From positions 1,059,001 to 1,123,000 of the forward strand of contig NZ_CP041982.1 in NCBI RefSeq assembly GCF_014522305.1: a stretch of DNA of 64,000 bases, written 5' to 3'. This DNA comes from Lactobacillus sp. PV034 (GTDB lineage: Bacteria; Bacillota; Bacilli; Lactobacillales; Lactobacillaceae). Numbering within the stretch: position 1 is the stretch's first letter; each line of letters begins with the position of its first letter. The translations under genes were made by a program, and so were the position numbers. Positions 44,673 through 53,764 of the stretch are shown in pieces. Under the pieces are notes generated by a model, which saw nothing but the letters and a program-made list of their open reading frames with translations, searched no databases and was not told the DNA's origin.

Positions 44673-45614
44673 TTAAAAATTATGAAAATCATTATCTTTG
44701 ATAAGCTTTTTTCTCATTTCCGTTGGTGTCATTCCAAAATAATTATTGAATTTCTTATAAAAGAAGGATTTACTGGAGTATCCTAGGTGTTTAATTATTT
44801 CTTTTAGCGAGATATCAGGATCACTCAAAAGAGTTATTGCCTCTTTCATCCGACGTTCATCCACCTGCTCCATAAAACTTTGTCCCGTTTTTTCTTTTAC
44901 TAGGCTTGAAAAGTAATTTTTATTAAAACCAAAGTAATTTGCGGCATCTTCTAGGCTAATATCAGCAAAATTAGTATCAATATACTGAGTGAGCACTTCC
45001 GGGTTAAAACCACCCGTTTTAGCCGTTGGTAAAGTAACAAAGAATTGTTCACGAAAGGAAAAGAAGACAAGCAAGCGTAAGTAAGCTAAATCTATTGGCG
45101 TAACATACATTCTTCCCTGAATATATTCTTCAATCGCTCGGTTAAGTACTTGATTACTTAACATGATATTATTATTCTCTAATTTGATAAAACCATTATC
45201 CTTATACTTCTCTGTAAAAGATTTTTTTACCGCTTCTTCTTCAGTAGTAGGATGACCCATTTCACTGAATATTCGATCCCATGAAAAGTAAGAAGATGTT
45301 TTAAGTTTTACAAAAATAGTTTCTTCAGTCTTAATTTTTACTTGATAAGTCATTTGTGGTTTAAATAAGATCATATTACCACTATGAAGCTTAAACCTAT
45401 GTTTCAAAGTTTGAATCTCAACTTCTCCTGTTAAGCAAAATAATAAAGTTGGAGTAGAAGTTACATATTCTTTCCAATCTAAATGACGCTTTTCTACAAA
45501 AAGCTTATACCAAATAAAATTACTATTCTTTGAATCAATTTTAATTTCTGATTTTTTACTATTATCCTTCTTTAATGTAGTATCTAGATAATGACCAATT
45601 GAGAATGTGGTCAT
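44673..45614 (-). CDS. AraC-family transcription regulator
   Basis: 313 residues. N-terminal cupin-like sensor domain (residues 40-160), C-terminal double helix-turn-helix from about 212 (ISLEDAANYFGFNKNYFSSLVKEKTG; KEIIKHLGYSSKSFFYKKFNNYFGMTPTEMRKK). Ligand unknown. Divergent from the TPP-riboswitch operon, though the riboswitch alone can explain that operon's control. A palindrome at 45678-45691 overlaps its own promoter. Confidence 0.9.
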   Translation of the reverse strand: MTTFSIGHYLDTTLKKDNSKKSEIKIDSKNSNFIWYKLFVEKRHLDWKEYVTSTPTLLFCLTGEVEIQTLKHRFKLHSGNMILFKPQMTYQVKIKTEETIFVKLKTSSYFSWDRIFSEMGHPTTEEEAVKKSFTEKYKDNGFIKLENNNIMLSNQVLNRAIEEYIQGRMYVTPIDLAYLRLLVFFSFREQFFVTLPTAKTGGFNPEVLTQYIDTNFADISLEDAANYFGFNKNYFSSLVKEKTGQSFMEQVDERRMKEAITLLSDPDISLKEIIKHLGYSSKSFFYKKFNNYFGMTPTEMRKKLIKDNDFHNF

Positions 45615-45677
45615 TAGTATTCCGGCCTCCCTTCCCTTTTAATTTACTCTGACTATAAATTAAGGTATTATAATAAC

Positions 45678-45691
45678 AGTACACGCGTACT
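45678..45691. promoter_or_regulatory. Palindrome in the AraC-gene promoter
   Basis: AGTAC/GTACT arms four bases apart, just upstream of a minus-strand -10 (TATAAT region near 45666-45673). Possible operator. Confidence 0.35.
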
Positions 45692-45769
45692 TATTGTACT
45701 TTAAAAAATTACAAATTAAGGGTAAGTCTAACTTTTCCTGAAATTAAACTACTAACATCTGAATAAAAA

Positions 45770-45842
45770 ACATTTTGGGGTGCCATTGTGCTGAGATTAT
45801 ACCCATTGAACCTGTTTGATTAATATCAACGTAGGAAAAATG
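45770..45842 (+). promoter_or_regulatory. TPP riboswitch (THI box)
   Basis: Classical THI-box order: GGGGTGCC at 45777, GCTGAGATTATACCCATTGAACCTG, a short P3, then AACGTAGGAAAAATG. The terminator at 45861 follows, so thiamine pyrophosphate should switch off the ykoEDC operon. Confidence 0.95.
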
Positions 45843-45860
45843 ATTTAATTTTTGACTAAC

Positions 45861-45893
45861 AAAAGTCCACCTCTTTAGGGGTGGACTTTTTCT
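45861..45893 (+). terminator. TPP riboswitch terminator
   Basis: Arms AAAGTCCACC/GGTGGACTTT, loop TCTTTAGG, then a T run. Confidence 0.9.
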
Positions 45894-45914
45894 TTACTCA
45901 TAGATTGGAGTATT

Positions 45915-46472
45915 ATGAGCAAAATTCATCTAAACGATATCGTCTTAATTACTTTAATTGCAATAATTTTTGGTTTTATTTACATTGCAAGTGATACACT
46001 TTATAACATTTTAACCTTACTCTTAACTCCTCTGGGCTATGGACCATTAGCAAATGACCTAACAATTGGAATTTGGTGTATGGGTGGTCCACTTGCAAGT
46101 TTCTTAATAAAAAAACCTGGAGCAGCCTTTTTAGGCGAATTTCTTAGTTCCTGTGTTGAGACTTTTATTATGGCAGAATGGGGAATTGCTAATTTAATTT
46201 CTGGTTTTATGCAAGGTTTGGGTAATGAATTAGGTTTTATCCTTACTGGTTATCGCCTCTATAACACTTTTACCCTTTTTTTATCAGCAACAACAACGAC
46301 TATCGTTACCTACTTATATGATTTTTTTAAAAATGGTTACAATTATTTTTCTACCTTCAATATTTGCCTTTATTTTCTAGTTCGTTGGTGTTCAATGCTC
46401 ATTTTTAGTTGCTTTTTTGTTAAATTAATCATTAATCTTTTGGAGAAAGCTCATGTCATCAATCAAAATTAA
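45915..46472 (+). CDS. ykoE: YkoE, ECF substrate-binding subunit for thiamine precursor
   Basis: 185-residue S component with about six helices. WCMGGPLASFLIKKPGAAFLGEF and the EWGIANLISGFMQGLGNELGF segment are typical of YkoE. It sits directly behind the TPP riboswitch and overlaps ykoD, so together with YkoD and YkoC it forms a dedicated importer for thiamine or its hydroxymethylpyrimidine precursor. Starts behind TTGGAG. Confidence 0.92.
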   Translation: MSKIHLNDIVLITLIAIIFGFIYIASDTLYNILTLLLTPLGYGPLANDLTIGIWCMGGPLASFLIKKPGAAFLGEFLSSCVETFIMAEWGIANLISGFMQGLGNELGFILTGYRLYNTFTLFLSATTTTIVTYLYDFFKNGYNYFSTFNICLYFLVRWCSMLIFSCFFVKLIINLLEKAHVINQN

Positions 46473-47826
46473 AAACTTAAGTTTTGGTTTTAAACCTAAT
46501 TCTTTACTATTCAATAATCTTTCTCTTACTATTCCTCTATCCACCTTTTCGTTACTCGGAGGACCTAGTGGAAGCGGAAAATCTACTTTTTTAAAATTAC
46601 TCGCAAAACTCTATCCAACTTTTGGTGGTCAGATCTATCAAGGTGAAATTACCAATCAACCTGCTAAATGGAGTATGATCTTTCAAAACCCTGATGAGCA
46701 ATTCACTATGACCACACCAGCCCAAGAATTTACTTTTACTTTAGAGAATCTTAAGCTCACAAAAGCCCAAGCACAAAAGCGGATTAAGCAAGCAGTGCAG
46801 CAAACTAAAATTCAGCATCTGCTTGAGCGCCCTTTTACTGTTTTATCTGGCGGCGAAAAGCAGCGAGTTGCCTTTGCCATCGCCATGGCAATGCAGCCAA
46901 AATTACTTCTTTTAGATGAACCCTTTGCAAGTTGCGATCCTAGCAATCGGGTCTTCTTGCTTAAGCAATTAGCCCTTTTAAAAGAAACTGATACAACTAT
47001 CATAATTAGTGATCATGATTTTTCTCACTATGACCACTTAGTAGACCAAATTTATTGGTGTGATAATCACCAAATAAACCTTTTGCCTTCCAAAAGTATT
47101 CCTACAAGCAATTCCAAAGCAATTAATTATCTTGTACCTAGTAAATCTACTCCTATTTTGGAGTTACAGAATTTTTCTATGAGTAATCAAAAACAAACCT
47201 TAATTAAGCAAGAGAATTTAACCCTATATTCTGGTGCCACTCTTTTAACTGGAGCAAATGGGAGTGGTAAAACTTCATTCTTTAAGTCACTTACAAAAAT
47301 GCATCCCTACCAAGGTCAAATATTTCTACATGGAACAGATATTCAAAGGATTAAAAACAGCCAATACTTCCAACAAGTTGGGCATATCTTTCAAAATCCA
47401 AATGATCAATTCTTAATGGTCACAGTAAGAGAAGAATTACAATTCAGTTTATCGCACTGTAATAACCCTACTTTAAAAAATGCGACTATTGATGAGTTAC
47501 TAGCTTTAATTAACTTAAATAATCATGATCAACAAGTAATCTATTCTTTATCAGGTGGTCAAAAAAAGAAATTACAGCTTTTAATCATGTTATTAGCTAA
47601 CCCTACCTTCTTATTATTAGATGAACCCTTTGCGGGCCTTGATCAAAAAAGTAAAAGCCTGCTAATCCATTTACTGAAAACCTACTTTTTAGGACAAAAG
47701 GATTCTAACAAAGGATTAATCTTAATCAGTCACCAAATAGATAATTTAGCTAACTTGTTTAATTATCATTTGACGCTCAAAGCCGGTAAACTCACTTATC
47801 TAACGGAGGCTATTAATGAATCCTAG
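46453..47826 (+). CDS. ykoD: YkoD, double ATPase of the thiamine-precursor ECF importer
   Basis: 457 residues made of two ABC ATPase domains. First: GPSGSGKST, FQNPDEQF, LSGGEKQR, LLLDEPFA. Second: GANGSGKTS, FQNPNDQF, LSGGQKKK (signature slightly degenerate), LLLDEPFAGLD. Fused EcfA domains are usual for YkoD. Start ATG at 46453, behind TGGAGAAAG, inside ykoE's end; the gene in turn overlaps ykoC. Provides energy to YkoE/YkoC. Confidence 0.93.
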   Translation: MSSIKIKNLSFGFKPNSLLFNNLSLTIPLSTFSLLGGPSGSGKSTFLKLLAKLYPTFGGQIYQGEITNQPAKWSMIFQNPDEQFTMTTPAQEFTFTLENLKLTKAQAQKRIKQAVQQTKIQHLLERPFTVLSGGEKQRVAFAIAMAMQPKLLLLDEPFASCDPSNRVFLLKQLALLKETDTTIIISDHDFSHYDHLVDQIYWCDNHQINLLPSKSIPTSNSKAINYLVPSKSTPILELQNFSMSNQKQTLIKQENLTLYSGATLLTGANGSGKTSFFKSLTKMHPYQGQIFLHGTDIQRIKNSQYFQQVGHIFQNPNDQFLMVTVREELQFSLSHCNNPTLKNATIDELLALINLNNHDQQVIYSLSGGQKKKLQLLIMLLANPTFLLLDEPFAGLDQKSKSLLIHLLKTYFLGQKDSNKGLILISHQIDNLANLFNYHLTLKAGKLTYLTEAINES

Positions 47827-48466
47827 CTTAAAACTAATTTTAATTCTAATAATTTCTCTTGAAATTTCATTTAAACCTACACTTTGGGCTAATTTAATTT
47901 TGATTGTCGGAGCATTAATTTTTCTTCTCCTTCATCACTTATCCTTGAAAGAATTCTTGCTTATTCTTTTCTTTCCTTTATTAGGAGCAATCGCCATCTT
48001 TTCAGCCCTTTACTTCTTTGCGCCCGATCACAATCTTTTCTATGCTTGGACTTTATTTACAAGACTCTATGTATTTGTATTTTTAGGGGCATGCTTAACG
48101 CTTACCACCAGTCCTAGTCAATTATCCCGATCACTTGAACAAAATCTCCATTTGCCCAGTAAATTTGCCTATGGAACCTTAGCTGCTTTTAACGTTATCC
48201 CAAAAATGAAAGAAGAAGTTACTAAGATACATTATGCGGCACAAATGCGTGGCACAAATTTATCATTTTGGTCTCCACGCTTGTATTTTAAAGCTATCCT
48301 CGTAGCTTTGGCTTGGGCACAAGGATTAAGTCAAGGGATGCTCGCTCATGGCTATCGCGAAAACCAGTCTCGAAGCAACCTCCAACCAATTTTAATAACA
48401 AAAAAAGATTGGTTATTTTTTCTGGGTATCTTAATCCTCGTTCAACCAATCATTTTTTTCTTCTAA
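47816..48466 (+). CDS. ykoC: YkoC, ECF transmembrane coupling subunit
   Basis: 216-residue T component with about five helices; the coupling motif AAQMRGTNL (Ala-Arg-Gly type) near residue 140 fits EcfT proteins that contact the ATPases. Start overlaps ykoD by eleven bases behind CGGAGG. Last gene of the TPP-regulated operon. Confidence 0.92.
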   Translation: MNPSLKLILILIISLEISFKPTLWANLILIVGALIFLLLHHLSLKEFLLILFFPLLGAIAIFSALYFFAPDHNLFYAWTLFTRLYVFVFLGACLTLTTSPSQLSRSLEQNLHLPSKFAYGTLAAFNVIPKMKEEVTKIHYAAQMRGTNLSFWSPRLYFKAILVALAWAQGLSQGMLAHGYRENQSRSNLQPILITKKDWLFFLGILILVQPIIFFF

Positions 48467-48477
48467 GTTAGCTCTAA

Positions 48478-48957
48478 TTATTTATGATAGGGACTACCAT
48501 TATTAATCATAAAAGCACGATAAATTTGTTCGCTCAAGACTAACCGCATTAATTGATGCGGCATTGTAAACTTACCAAAACTAATCAAGTCATCAGCACG
48601 CTTATTGACTGCATCACTCGTACCTAAACTGCCTCCAATTACGAACGTAATATCTGAATGACCGTAAGTGGCCAAGTCTTGAATTTCTTTGGCAAATTCT
48701 TCACTTGTACGTTCTTTTCCCTTAATTGCAGTGACATAGACGTATTCTTTATCTTTTATTTTACTTAGAATCCTTTCACCCTCGATTTGTTTAACCTGTT
48801 CCATTTCAGCCGGACTAAGCTTTTCGGGGGCTTTTTCGTCAGAAACTTGCACGATTTTCATCTTCGCATACCGATCCATCCGTTTAAGATATTCAGCAAT
48901 ACCATCCTTAAAGTATTTTTCTTTTAGTTTACCAACACATACAATCTTAATATTCAT
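48478..48957 (-). CDS. rlmH: 23S rRNA pseudouridine-1915 N3-methyltransferase
   Basis: SPOUT-fold methyltransferase of 159 residues that modifies helix 69 of 23S r[20 protein letters not shown] at the start, [15 protein letters not shown] and the C-terminal [20 protein letters not shown] knot are diagnostic. In Firmicutes it is often near htrA and the wal operon, as here. Own ribosome binding site. Confidence 0.95.
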   Translation of the reverse strand: MNIKIVCVGKLKEKYFKDGIAEYLKRMDRYAKMKIVQVSDEKAPEKLSPAEMEQVKQIEGERILSKIKDKEYVYVTAIKGKERTSEEFAKEIQDLATYGHSDITFVIGGSLGTSDAVNKRADDLISFGKFTMPHQLMRLVLSEQIYRAFMINNGSPYHK

Positions 48958-49405
48958 AGGGACTCCTTTTTTCTCAGCTTATCTATTTTATCCTCATATT
49001 GACATTCCGTCCACACCTTTTATCCCCAGACTGTGGATTTCTAAAATCTATATTTTGTGTTTATCCTGCCTTACCTACCATAAATTGTATGTTTAAAATT
49101 CAAAAATAAAAAATTTAAGATTTATTTATAAGTTTTATTCCACATTTTTCTTCATCTAAAAATTTTTACAAACAATATCCTTTAAACCCAGCTATATCAC
49201 TGTGAACACCTGTTTATTAGAATGTAATTAAGTTAGTTATTTACACACAATTCACAGGTTATCCACAAATAAAAAGACTATTTTGGCACTTTTATACACA
49301 ATCCACAGAGTTTTCCACATTTACCCACAACTTGACAATATCTCATTTCTTATTATTATCTATAAAACACGAATATTATGGTATTATATTTTTTTATAGT
49401 ACGTA
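48958..49405. other. DnaA-box cluster in the rlmH-htrA gap
   Basis: No gene. On one strand within 49241-49329 are TTACACACA (49241), TTATCCACA (49259, perfect), TTATACACA (49292, perfect to TTATNCACA), TTTTCCACA (49311) and TTACCCACA (49321); weaker copies at 49032 and 49136. AT-rich tracts lie at about 49095-49140 and 49345-49400. Looks like a DnaA-binding site or origin-like element. Confidence 0.65.
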
Positions 49406-49450
49406 AAAAGCCACAGCTTTGCACTTGTATTAGACAAAACTATGGCTTTT
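49406..49450 (-). terminator. Terminator of htrA
   Basis: Minus-strand arms AAGCCATAGTTTTG/CAAAGCTGTGGCTT (G-U pairs) with A and T runs. Confidence 0.8.
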
Positions 49451-49485
49451 ACCCTTAAAATTAAAAACATTAATGCAATTTCGCT

Positions 49486-50718
49486 TTAGCTAAGTTTTAC
49501 ACTTATTTCTTTAGTGCCACCATTGCGAACAACTTCTAAATTAACCGTATCGCCAACCTTATGACTGTATAAAATAGTATGTAATTCGGCAACATCACTG
49601 ACACTCTTCCCATCAACTTTGGTAATAATATCTTTGGCTTTGAGACCTGCTCTTGCAGCGTTACTATTCTTGGTTACAGAATCTACATAGATACCAGATT
49701 TTATACTATCTGGTAATTTTAATTGGCGCCGACCATAATCAGTCAGTTCACTAACAGCTGCCACCTTAATGCCCAAAGTAGGACGTTCTACTTTTCCGTT
49801 CTTTACTATCTCATTAATAATTGAAACAACTTCATCACTTGGAATCGCAAAACCCATTCCTTCAACTGCTGTTCCATCAGTTGATTGTGCTAACTTCATC
49901 GAATTTATTCCAATTACTTGTCCCGCCATATTTACTAAAGGACCACCTGAGTTACCCGGGTTAATAGCTGCATCAGTCTGAATGACCGTTGCTTGACTGG
50001 TAGCATTACCATCAGAATCAGTCATATCAACTGTTCGATTATTAGCTGAAATAATACCTTGAGTTACACTTGTCGCATATTCACTGCCTAATGGTGAACC
50101 GACCGCAATTACTTCTTCACCTGGTTGTAAATTCTTAGAAGAGCCAAATTGAGCTGTTTGAGTAACATATTTGCTATCGATTGTTAGCACTGCCAAATCA
50201 GTTGCTGCATCCGAACCAACTTTCTTAGCAGTAACCTTTTTACCATCACTCAAAATTACTTGTAAGGCATCACTACCCTCAACTACATGATTATTAGTTA
50301 CGATATAGCCTTTCCCGTCAGACTTCATATAAATTACTCCAGAACCTTCACTATAAGTTTCTAAACTAGAAGATTTTGAAGAACTAGAGCTATTTCCTCG
50401 ATCAAAGAGTCCGAAAACATCACTACTGTTTGAGGAGCCTTTTTTTTGCAAATTTTCAACTGAAACAACTGCATTTTTTACATTATCAAAAGCTACAGTA
50501 GCTTGACTAGTATTCTTACTACTTTTGGTAGTTTTTGCGGGTTGAACTACTGCAGTTTGAGAACTATTTGAATTATTGGAATTAGCTTGAGACAAGCCGG
50601 CATAGGCTACTCCACCACCAAGTAAGCCGGCAACAACACCAATGACTCCCGTTTTAAGAAAGGTATTTTTATTTGAATTATTTGGTTTATTTGATCTATT
50701 TTGGGTGTCTTCGTTCAT
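49486..50718 (-). CDS. htrA: Membrane-anchored serine protease HtrA
   Basis: 410 residues. Anchor helix about 22-42, a Ser/Asn-rich linker, trypsin-like domain about 118-310 with TNNHVV (His), ATDLAVL (Asp) and GNSGGP (Ser), and one PDZ domain about 325-405. Housekeeping surface protease degrading misfolded exported proteins. Last gene of the wal block, though a 77-base gap with its own ribosome binding site may hold a promoter. Confidence 0.95.
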   Translation of the reverse strand: MNEDTQNRSNKPNNSNKNTFLKTGVIGVVAGLLGGGVAYAGLSQANSNNSNSSQTAVVQPAKTTKSSKNTSQATVAFDNVKNAVVSVENLQKKGSSNSSDVFGLFDRGNSSSSSKSSSLETYSEGSGVIYMKSDGKGYIVTNNHVVEGSDALQVILSDGKKVTAKKVGSDAATDLAVLTIDSKYVTQTAQFGSSKNLQPGEEVIAVGSPLGSEYATSVTQGIISANNRTVDMTDSDGNATSQATVIQTDAAINPGNSGGPLVNMAGQVIGINSMKLAQSTDGTAVEGMGFAIPSDEVVSIINEIVKNGKVERPTLGIKVAAVSELTDYGRRQLKLPDSIKSGIYVDSVTKNSNAARAGLKAKDIITKVDGKSVSDVAELHTILYSHKVGDTVNLEVVRNGGTKEISVKLS

Positions 50719-50795
50719 AATTTTTCTCCTCTTCTTTTATCAACTAGAGTAATTTTATTCTTTGAACAAAGTGTGAACACTTTTTAGGGAATAGT

Positions 50796-51593
50796 TTAAA
50801 TCTTAAGAAATTCACTAGGTTTATCAGGCTCAGTATCAATAATTTTTACATCAGCAGGAAGATTTGCATCTCCCTCTTCTAAATACTCTTGTGCTGTTTT
50901 ATGCGCTAAACTTTCTGTATTATTGTGTTGACTACGATGTGCCAAGAAAATTTTTTTAGTATTTCGATCTACTACATCAAGTAAAGTATCTGCAGCTTGT
51001 TCATTAGATAAGTGTCCCACATCAGACATAATACGTTGCTTCAAAGACCAAGAGTACGGACCATTGCGTAGCATCATATCATCATAATTAAATTCCATTA
51101 AATAGGCATCAGCAGCTACAATTTCTCCTTTAACAGTGCTAGAAACATAGCCGGTATCAGTTAAGCAAGCAAATCTTTTGCCATCACTTTTAAAGACATA
51201 ATATTGTGGTTCTGCAGCATCATGGCTAGTAGCAAAGCTGGTTACTTCTAAATCACCAAAAGTTTTCGTTAGACCTGGTTCAAAAGTATTAATTTGTTCA
51301 ACTGGCAACTTACCAATTTTATTTGTATCAATTAAGTACTGCCAAGTTCCTGAATTTGCAAAAGCATTTAGCTGTGGATAACGGCGCATTAAGACACCTA
51401 ACCCACCGGAGTGGTCTGTATGATCATGGCTTAAAAAGACCATATCAATTTCATTGATATCAACTCCAACCTTAGCAAGTGCCTCTTTAGTTTTTTTACC
51501 AGAAATTCCTGCATCCATTAAAATCTTGTGCTGCTTAGTTTCGATTAAAGTTGTATTACCTGTTGAGCCACTTGCAAGTACACTAACTCGCAT
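50796..51593 (-). CDS. walJ: MBL-fold hydrolase WalJ (YycJ)
   Basis: 265-residue metallo-beta-lactamase-fold protein, cytoplasmic, with LSHDHTDHSGG (HxHxDH), LTDTGYVS and a late LAHRS histidine. In WalRK operons of Firmicutes it is the last core gene and is linked to cell wall or DNA-replication coordination. Located after yycI with 13 bases between. Confidence 0.92.
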   Translation of the reverse strand: MRVSVLASGSTGNTTLIETKQHKILMDAGISGKKTKEALAKVGVDINEIDMVFLSHDHTDHSGGLGVLMRRYPQLNAFANSGTWQYLIDTNKIGKLPVEQINTFEPGLTKTFGDLEVTSFATSHDAAEPQYYVFKSDGKRFACLTDTGYVSSTVKGEIVAADAYLMEFNYDDMMLRNGPYSWSLKQRIMSDVGHLSNEQAADTLLDVVDRNTKKIFLAHRSQHNNTESLAHKTAQEYLEEGDANLPADVKIIDTEPDKPSEFLKI

Positions 51594-51606
51594 GATTTTT
51601 TCCTTC

Positions 51607-52437
51607 CTAAGCTACATCTTTATTGTCAGTCTCATTACTATTATCTTGAACTAATTTACCAGTAAAGGCATTAACTTGTTTAATAGTAACCACCTTAGTA
51701 TTATTACTTTCTATTGCTACAGTCCACACAGGAATATAAACTATACTACCTCGTACATCAATTAACTTACTGTAACCAAATTTTGCCCATAAGACTTTAG
51801 AGTTATTTGGTAATTCACTGTATGTATAAAGTGCATCAATTGCACCCTTAGCACTAAGGGTTGTTTGTCTTTCTCTTACTGGCGACAAATTCTGAATATA
51901 AGTTTGAGTATAAGAAACTATTTGGTCATTCTTAACTTGAATTCGCAGCCGAGCACCTTCTGAATAAGTTAAACCATAATTACTTTCTTGATCAAAGGTA
52001 TATTCTGATCCATTACTTAATTCAGCTACATATTGATATTTTTTACCTTGATAAACATTCTTCGCGTTATTAACAAAGCGTTTGATCTTTGCTAGCTTTT
52101 CTTTCTTATTATGACTTACTTTTACTGGATCAGTTAATGAAACGCTCAAGGTATTATCCTCAAACGAACTAGCCAAACTTGAATCAAGCTCTGCACTAGC
52201 TTCTTTATTCCAAGTATTGTCTGTTTTAGCGGCAAGATAATAACCATCTTTTTGTTCGGTACTTAACTTAGGTAACTTTATATTATCTGCCTTTATTTCT
52301 GTATTTAAATCAGCCGTAGCTCCACTTGAAGTTGTTGGAGAAAGCAAGGTTGGTGTTTGAAAAATCTCCACACCTAAGAAAATATTTATACCAATAAAAA
52401 CTATCAGGAAGATCCATTCAATTCTTTTAAAATCCAT
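51607..52437 (-). CDS. walI: WalK-associated regulator YycI
   Basis: 276 residues: one N-terminal helix (about 7-25), then an extracytoplasmic domain with the YycI pattern (TYIQNLSPVRERQTTLSAKGAIDALY; VRGSIVYIPVWTVAI). YycI works with YycH to restrain WalK in B. subtilis. Start overlaps the end of yycH by 11 bases, so translation is coupled. Confidence 0.92.
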   Translation of the reverse strand: MDFKRIEWIFLIVFIGINIFLGVEIFQTPTLLSPTTSSGATADLNTEIKADNIKLPKLSTEQKDGYYLAAKTDNTWNKEASAELDSSLASSFEDNTLSVSLTDPVKVSHNKKEKLAKIKRFVNNAKNVYQGKKYQYVAELSNGSEYTFDQESNYGLTYSEGARLRIQVKNDQIVSYTQTYIQNLSPVRERQTTLSAKGAIDALYTYSELPNNSKVLWAKFGYSKLIDVRGSIVYIPVWTVAIESNNTKVVTIKQVNAFTGKLVQDNSNETDNKDVA

Positions 52438-53764
52438 TTGTCTCCTCCTTTAATCCCATTCCTTTTCTACTCTTGGTACTAAGACTTGTCCACTCTTTTA
52501 AAGAACGCCACTTATTATTAATTTTGACATAGTAGGTCGGATGTAATTCGACTAATTCTCTCGACTCAGTTTGCGGTGTTTGCTGTGAGATTTGATAGCC
52601 AATAATAATTCGATTAATATCCTTTTTGGTATATCCTGCTTCATATAGTTCATCGAGAGCATCATCTGTAGATTCAACCGTTACTTTTGGATCATCAGTT
52701 GGGACTGGAATTTGAAAGTCGAGACTATTGAAGTTTATAGACATTCCATTTTTAGCAAAATTAACCTTTGCCCGGGAAATATTATTACCTGGCAAAAAAA
52801 TAGGATACTCTTCCACAAAGTTTTGATAAATAAAAGTCTTATTATCTGCATCAAAGAACCGTAGATCTGGTTCAGAAAGTCCAGTTTTTCTTACATAATA
52901 TAAACTATCAATTAAGCGAGTCGTCATTAACTTTGGAATTTTATTTTCTTGATAATCAACAAATTCATAATGATGTGTTTTATTAGTTACAATTAAGCGT
53001 TGATATGCACCATTTGAGTATACTGTATTATCACCAGTTGTTTTTTGTGAAGAAGCCCCTGAACCTAATAGATTATTTACATAGTATGAACTTGATTCTT
53101 CATTGGTTAAGTAATTATAAACCTGTAGTTTAGTAGCTTTTTCATAAACAACTGAATAACCATCTCTTAAATGAATCAGAGACACTGGAATTTTACTCGA
53201 AGCATGAGTCACTTGATGCACAAACTTATCAAAAGCAATATCACTGATTTTTATCTGATAAAGGTGGTGGTTAGCGTCATTGCCCAAATATAGGTAATCA
53301 CGCTTTTTAGTTGAAACAAAAATTCGGTTAAACTCTCGTCCGTCTTTTTTGTTTATCCCCCTGATAAATAAGGGCATCGTGATCTGATCAGGATAAGTTA
53401 ATTGTAGATAGTTATGGTTATGGAGCATTTTTTTATAGCTATCATTATCCTTACGAAAGTTTTTAATACTACGTTTATCTAATTTTTCAGTTAAACGGTT
53501 AAACTCTAAAGGCAGGTTTTTATTACCATCATAAACTTGATATAGTTGATCATCCTGATAATAAAATAGTTGGGTAGGAACAAAAATATCTCGTAACGAC
53601 TTTTCCCCTAATTCTTTATCGGCCGACTTACTCGTTGTTTGTTCTACGCCTGAAAAGTGAGCATCAGTTCCAAAAATATATCCAGTGAGGCCAATGGAAA
53701 GCAAAACCATAAAAATCAAACTAATTCTTAAAATAATTCTTTTAGTATGTTCATTAAAGTTCAT
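52427..53764 (-). CDS. walH: WalK-associated regulator YycH
   Basis: 445 residues from ATG at 53764. AGGAAGGAG precedes that ATG; the in-frame GTG at 53785 lies in the ribosome binding site. One N-terminal helix (about 8-28) and a large external domain. Start overlaps walK by 11 bases. Partner of YycI in controlling WalK. Confidence 0.92.
   Translation of the reverse strand: MNFNEHTKRIILRISLIFMVLLSIGLTGYIFGTDAHFSGVEQTTSKSADKELGEKSLRDIFVPTQLFYYQDDQLYQVYDGNKNLPLEFNRLTEKLDKRSIKNFRKDNDSYKKMLHNHNYLQLTYPDQITMPLFIRGINKKDGREFNRIFVSTKKRDYLYLGNDANHHLYQIKISDIAFDKFVHQVTHASSKIPVSLIHLRDGYSVVYEKATKLQVYNYLTNEESSSYYVNNLLGSGASSQKTTGDNTVYSNGAYQRLIVTNKTHHYEFVDYQENKIPKLMTTRLIDSLYYVRKTGLSEPDLRFFDADNKTFIYQNFVEEYPIFLPGNNISRAKVNFAKNGMSINFNSLDFQIPVPTDDPKVTVESTDDALDELYEAGYTKKDINRIIIGYQISQQTPQTESRELVELHPTYYVKINNKWRSLKEWTSLSTKSRKGMGLKEETNGF

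Noticed and set aside
48958..49485. The DnaA-box gap as the chromosomal origin itself
   Set aside because: No dnaA or dnaN next to it and no GC-skew data; the origin of lactobacilli is normally beside dnaA. Reported only as a DnaA-box cluster.
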